Source of the DNA: Planctomycetia bacterium
GTDB lineage: Bacteria > Planctomycetota > Planctomycetia > Pirellulales > UBA1268
NCBI GenBank assembly: GCA_009926295.1
Contig: RFPF01000049.1
Location: 1 to 15,371 of the forward strand
Length of the DNA stretch: 15,371 nucleotides
Reading direction: 5' to 3'
The notes under the pieces are model-generated. The model worked only from the letters and a program-made list of their open reading frames with translations, was not told the origin of the DNA and made no database searches. The translations under genes were made by a program, and so were the position numbers. Position 1 is the stretch's first letter, and each line of letters begins with the position of its first letter. Shown here piece by piece: positions 15,104 to 15,371 of this stretch.

Positions 15104-15371
15104 TCAGGATTCATAGATGCCGGTGGAGAGGTACCGCTCGCCGGAGTCGGGAAGCACGACGACGATCGTCTTGCCCGCCGATTCAGGCCTCGCCGCGACC
15201 CGCAGCGCCGCGTGCATCGCAGCGCCACAGCTGATGCCGCAGAGGATTCCCTCCTCCTTGGCGAGCCGGCGGGCGATCGCGATCGCCTCGTCGTTGCTCA
15301 CCGTGAGGATCTCGTCGATCAGTGAGCGATCGAGGACATCGGGCACGAAGCCCGCGCCGATGCCCTGGATC
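15104..15371 (-). CDS. cysK: Cysteine synthase (O-acetylserine sulfhydrylase), 3' part only
   Basis: Only the C-terminal 88 or so residues lie in the window; the gene runs off the right edge. The readable part begins I-Q-G-I-G-A-G-F-V-P, the PLP-phosphate-adjacent region of CysK. It continues with V-S-N-D-E-A-I-A-I-A-R-R-L-A-K-E-E-G-I-L, then G-I-S-C-G-A-A (family G-I-S-S-G-A-A, second serine here cysteine), and T-I-V-V-V-L-P-D-S-G-E-R-Y-L-S-T-G-I-Y near the end. CysK makes cysteine from O-acetylserine and sulfide. The PLP lysine and substrate loop are outside the window and cannot be checked. It ends 24 bases before the encapsulin start on the same strand, so the three genes form one operon: cysteine is made and is then the substrate of the encapsulated desulfurase. 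Confidence 0.93.
   Translation of the reverse strand, partial: IQGIGAGFVPDVLDRSLIDEILTVSNDEAIAIARRLAKEEGILCGISCGAAMHAALRVAARPESAGKTIVVVLPDSGERYLSTGIYES

Noticed and set aside
13673..15325. A 550-residue open frame on the plus strand opposite the encapsulin.
   Set aside because: Its composition is shadow-like, and the minus-strand encapsulin and CysK frames carry recognisable family motifs over the same bases.

Overview
The window is a GC-rich (visibly around 70% G+C), densely coded bacterial chromosome segment with short intergenic gaps. None of the gaps exceeds 300 bases; the longest are 3274-3518 and 7325-7539, and I see nothing convincing in either. The gene mix points to a planctomycete, probably Pirellulales-like: a TPR protein, a membrane-anchored HEAT-repeat protein, small secreted and cytoplasmic orphan proteins, and a family 2 encapsulin locus. 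This assignment is an inference from gene style, not from a marker gene.

Layout. Positions 26-1438 (+) hold a TPR protein and a divergent shikimate dehydrogenase-like protein. A HEAT-repeat membrane protein (1461-2459, -) is divergent from a lipoate-ligase-like protein (2512-3273, +). An 89-residue orphan (3519-3788, +) and a GT2-like glycosyltransferase (3866-4852, +) follow, then tRNA-Arg(CCG) at 4927-5000. Next come a small Arg-rich orphan (-), an orphan NarL-type sensor histidine kinase (5297-6385, +), a histone-deacetylase-family hydrolase (-), a secreted HExxH metallopeptidase (+), a perfect 12-bp hairpin, a small secreted protein (-), a SAM methyltransferase and a beta-carbonic anhydrase (both -).

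The right end is the notable part. An SLC13-type permease with two RCK_C domains (10277-12082, +) converges on a minus-strand cluster that reads cysteine synthase (cut by the window edge), a family 2 encapsulin shell carrying an internal cyclic-nucleotide-binding domain (family 2B type), and a SufS-type cysteine desulfurase. The desulfurase has a roughly 120-residue disordered N-terminal extension of the kind that loads cargo into family 2 shells. Together they look like a sulfur-handling nanocompartment: cysteine is made, a desulfurase inside the shell strips its sulfur, and the shell sequesters or gates the product.

Two oddities stand out. The desulfurase frame is broken at about 12438-12440 by an apparent loss of about 16 bases, which puts the catalytic cysteine out of frame. 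The shell's nucleotide-binding domain lacks the usual phosphate-binding arginine. The first may be a real mutation or a sequence error.
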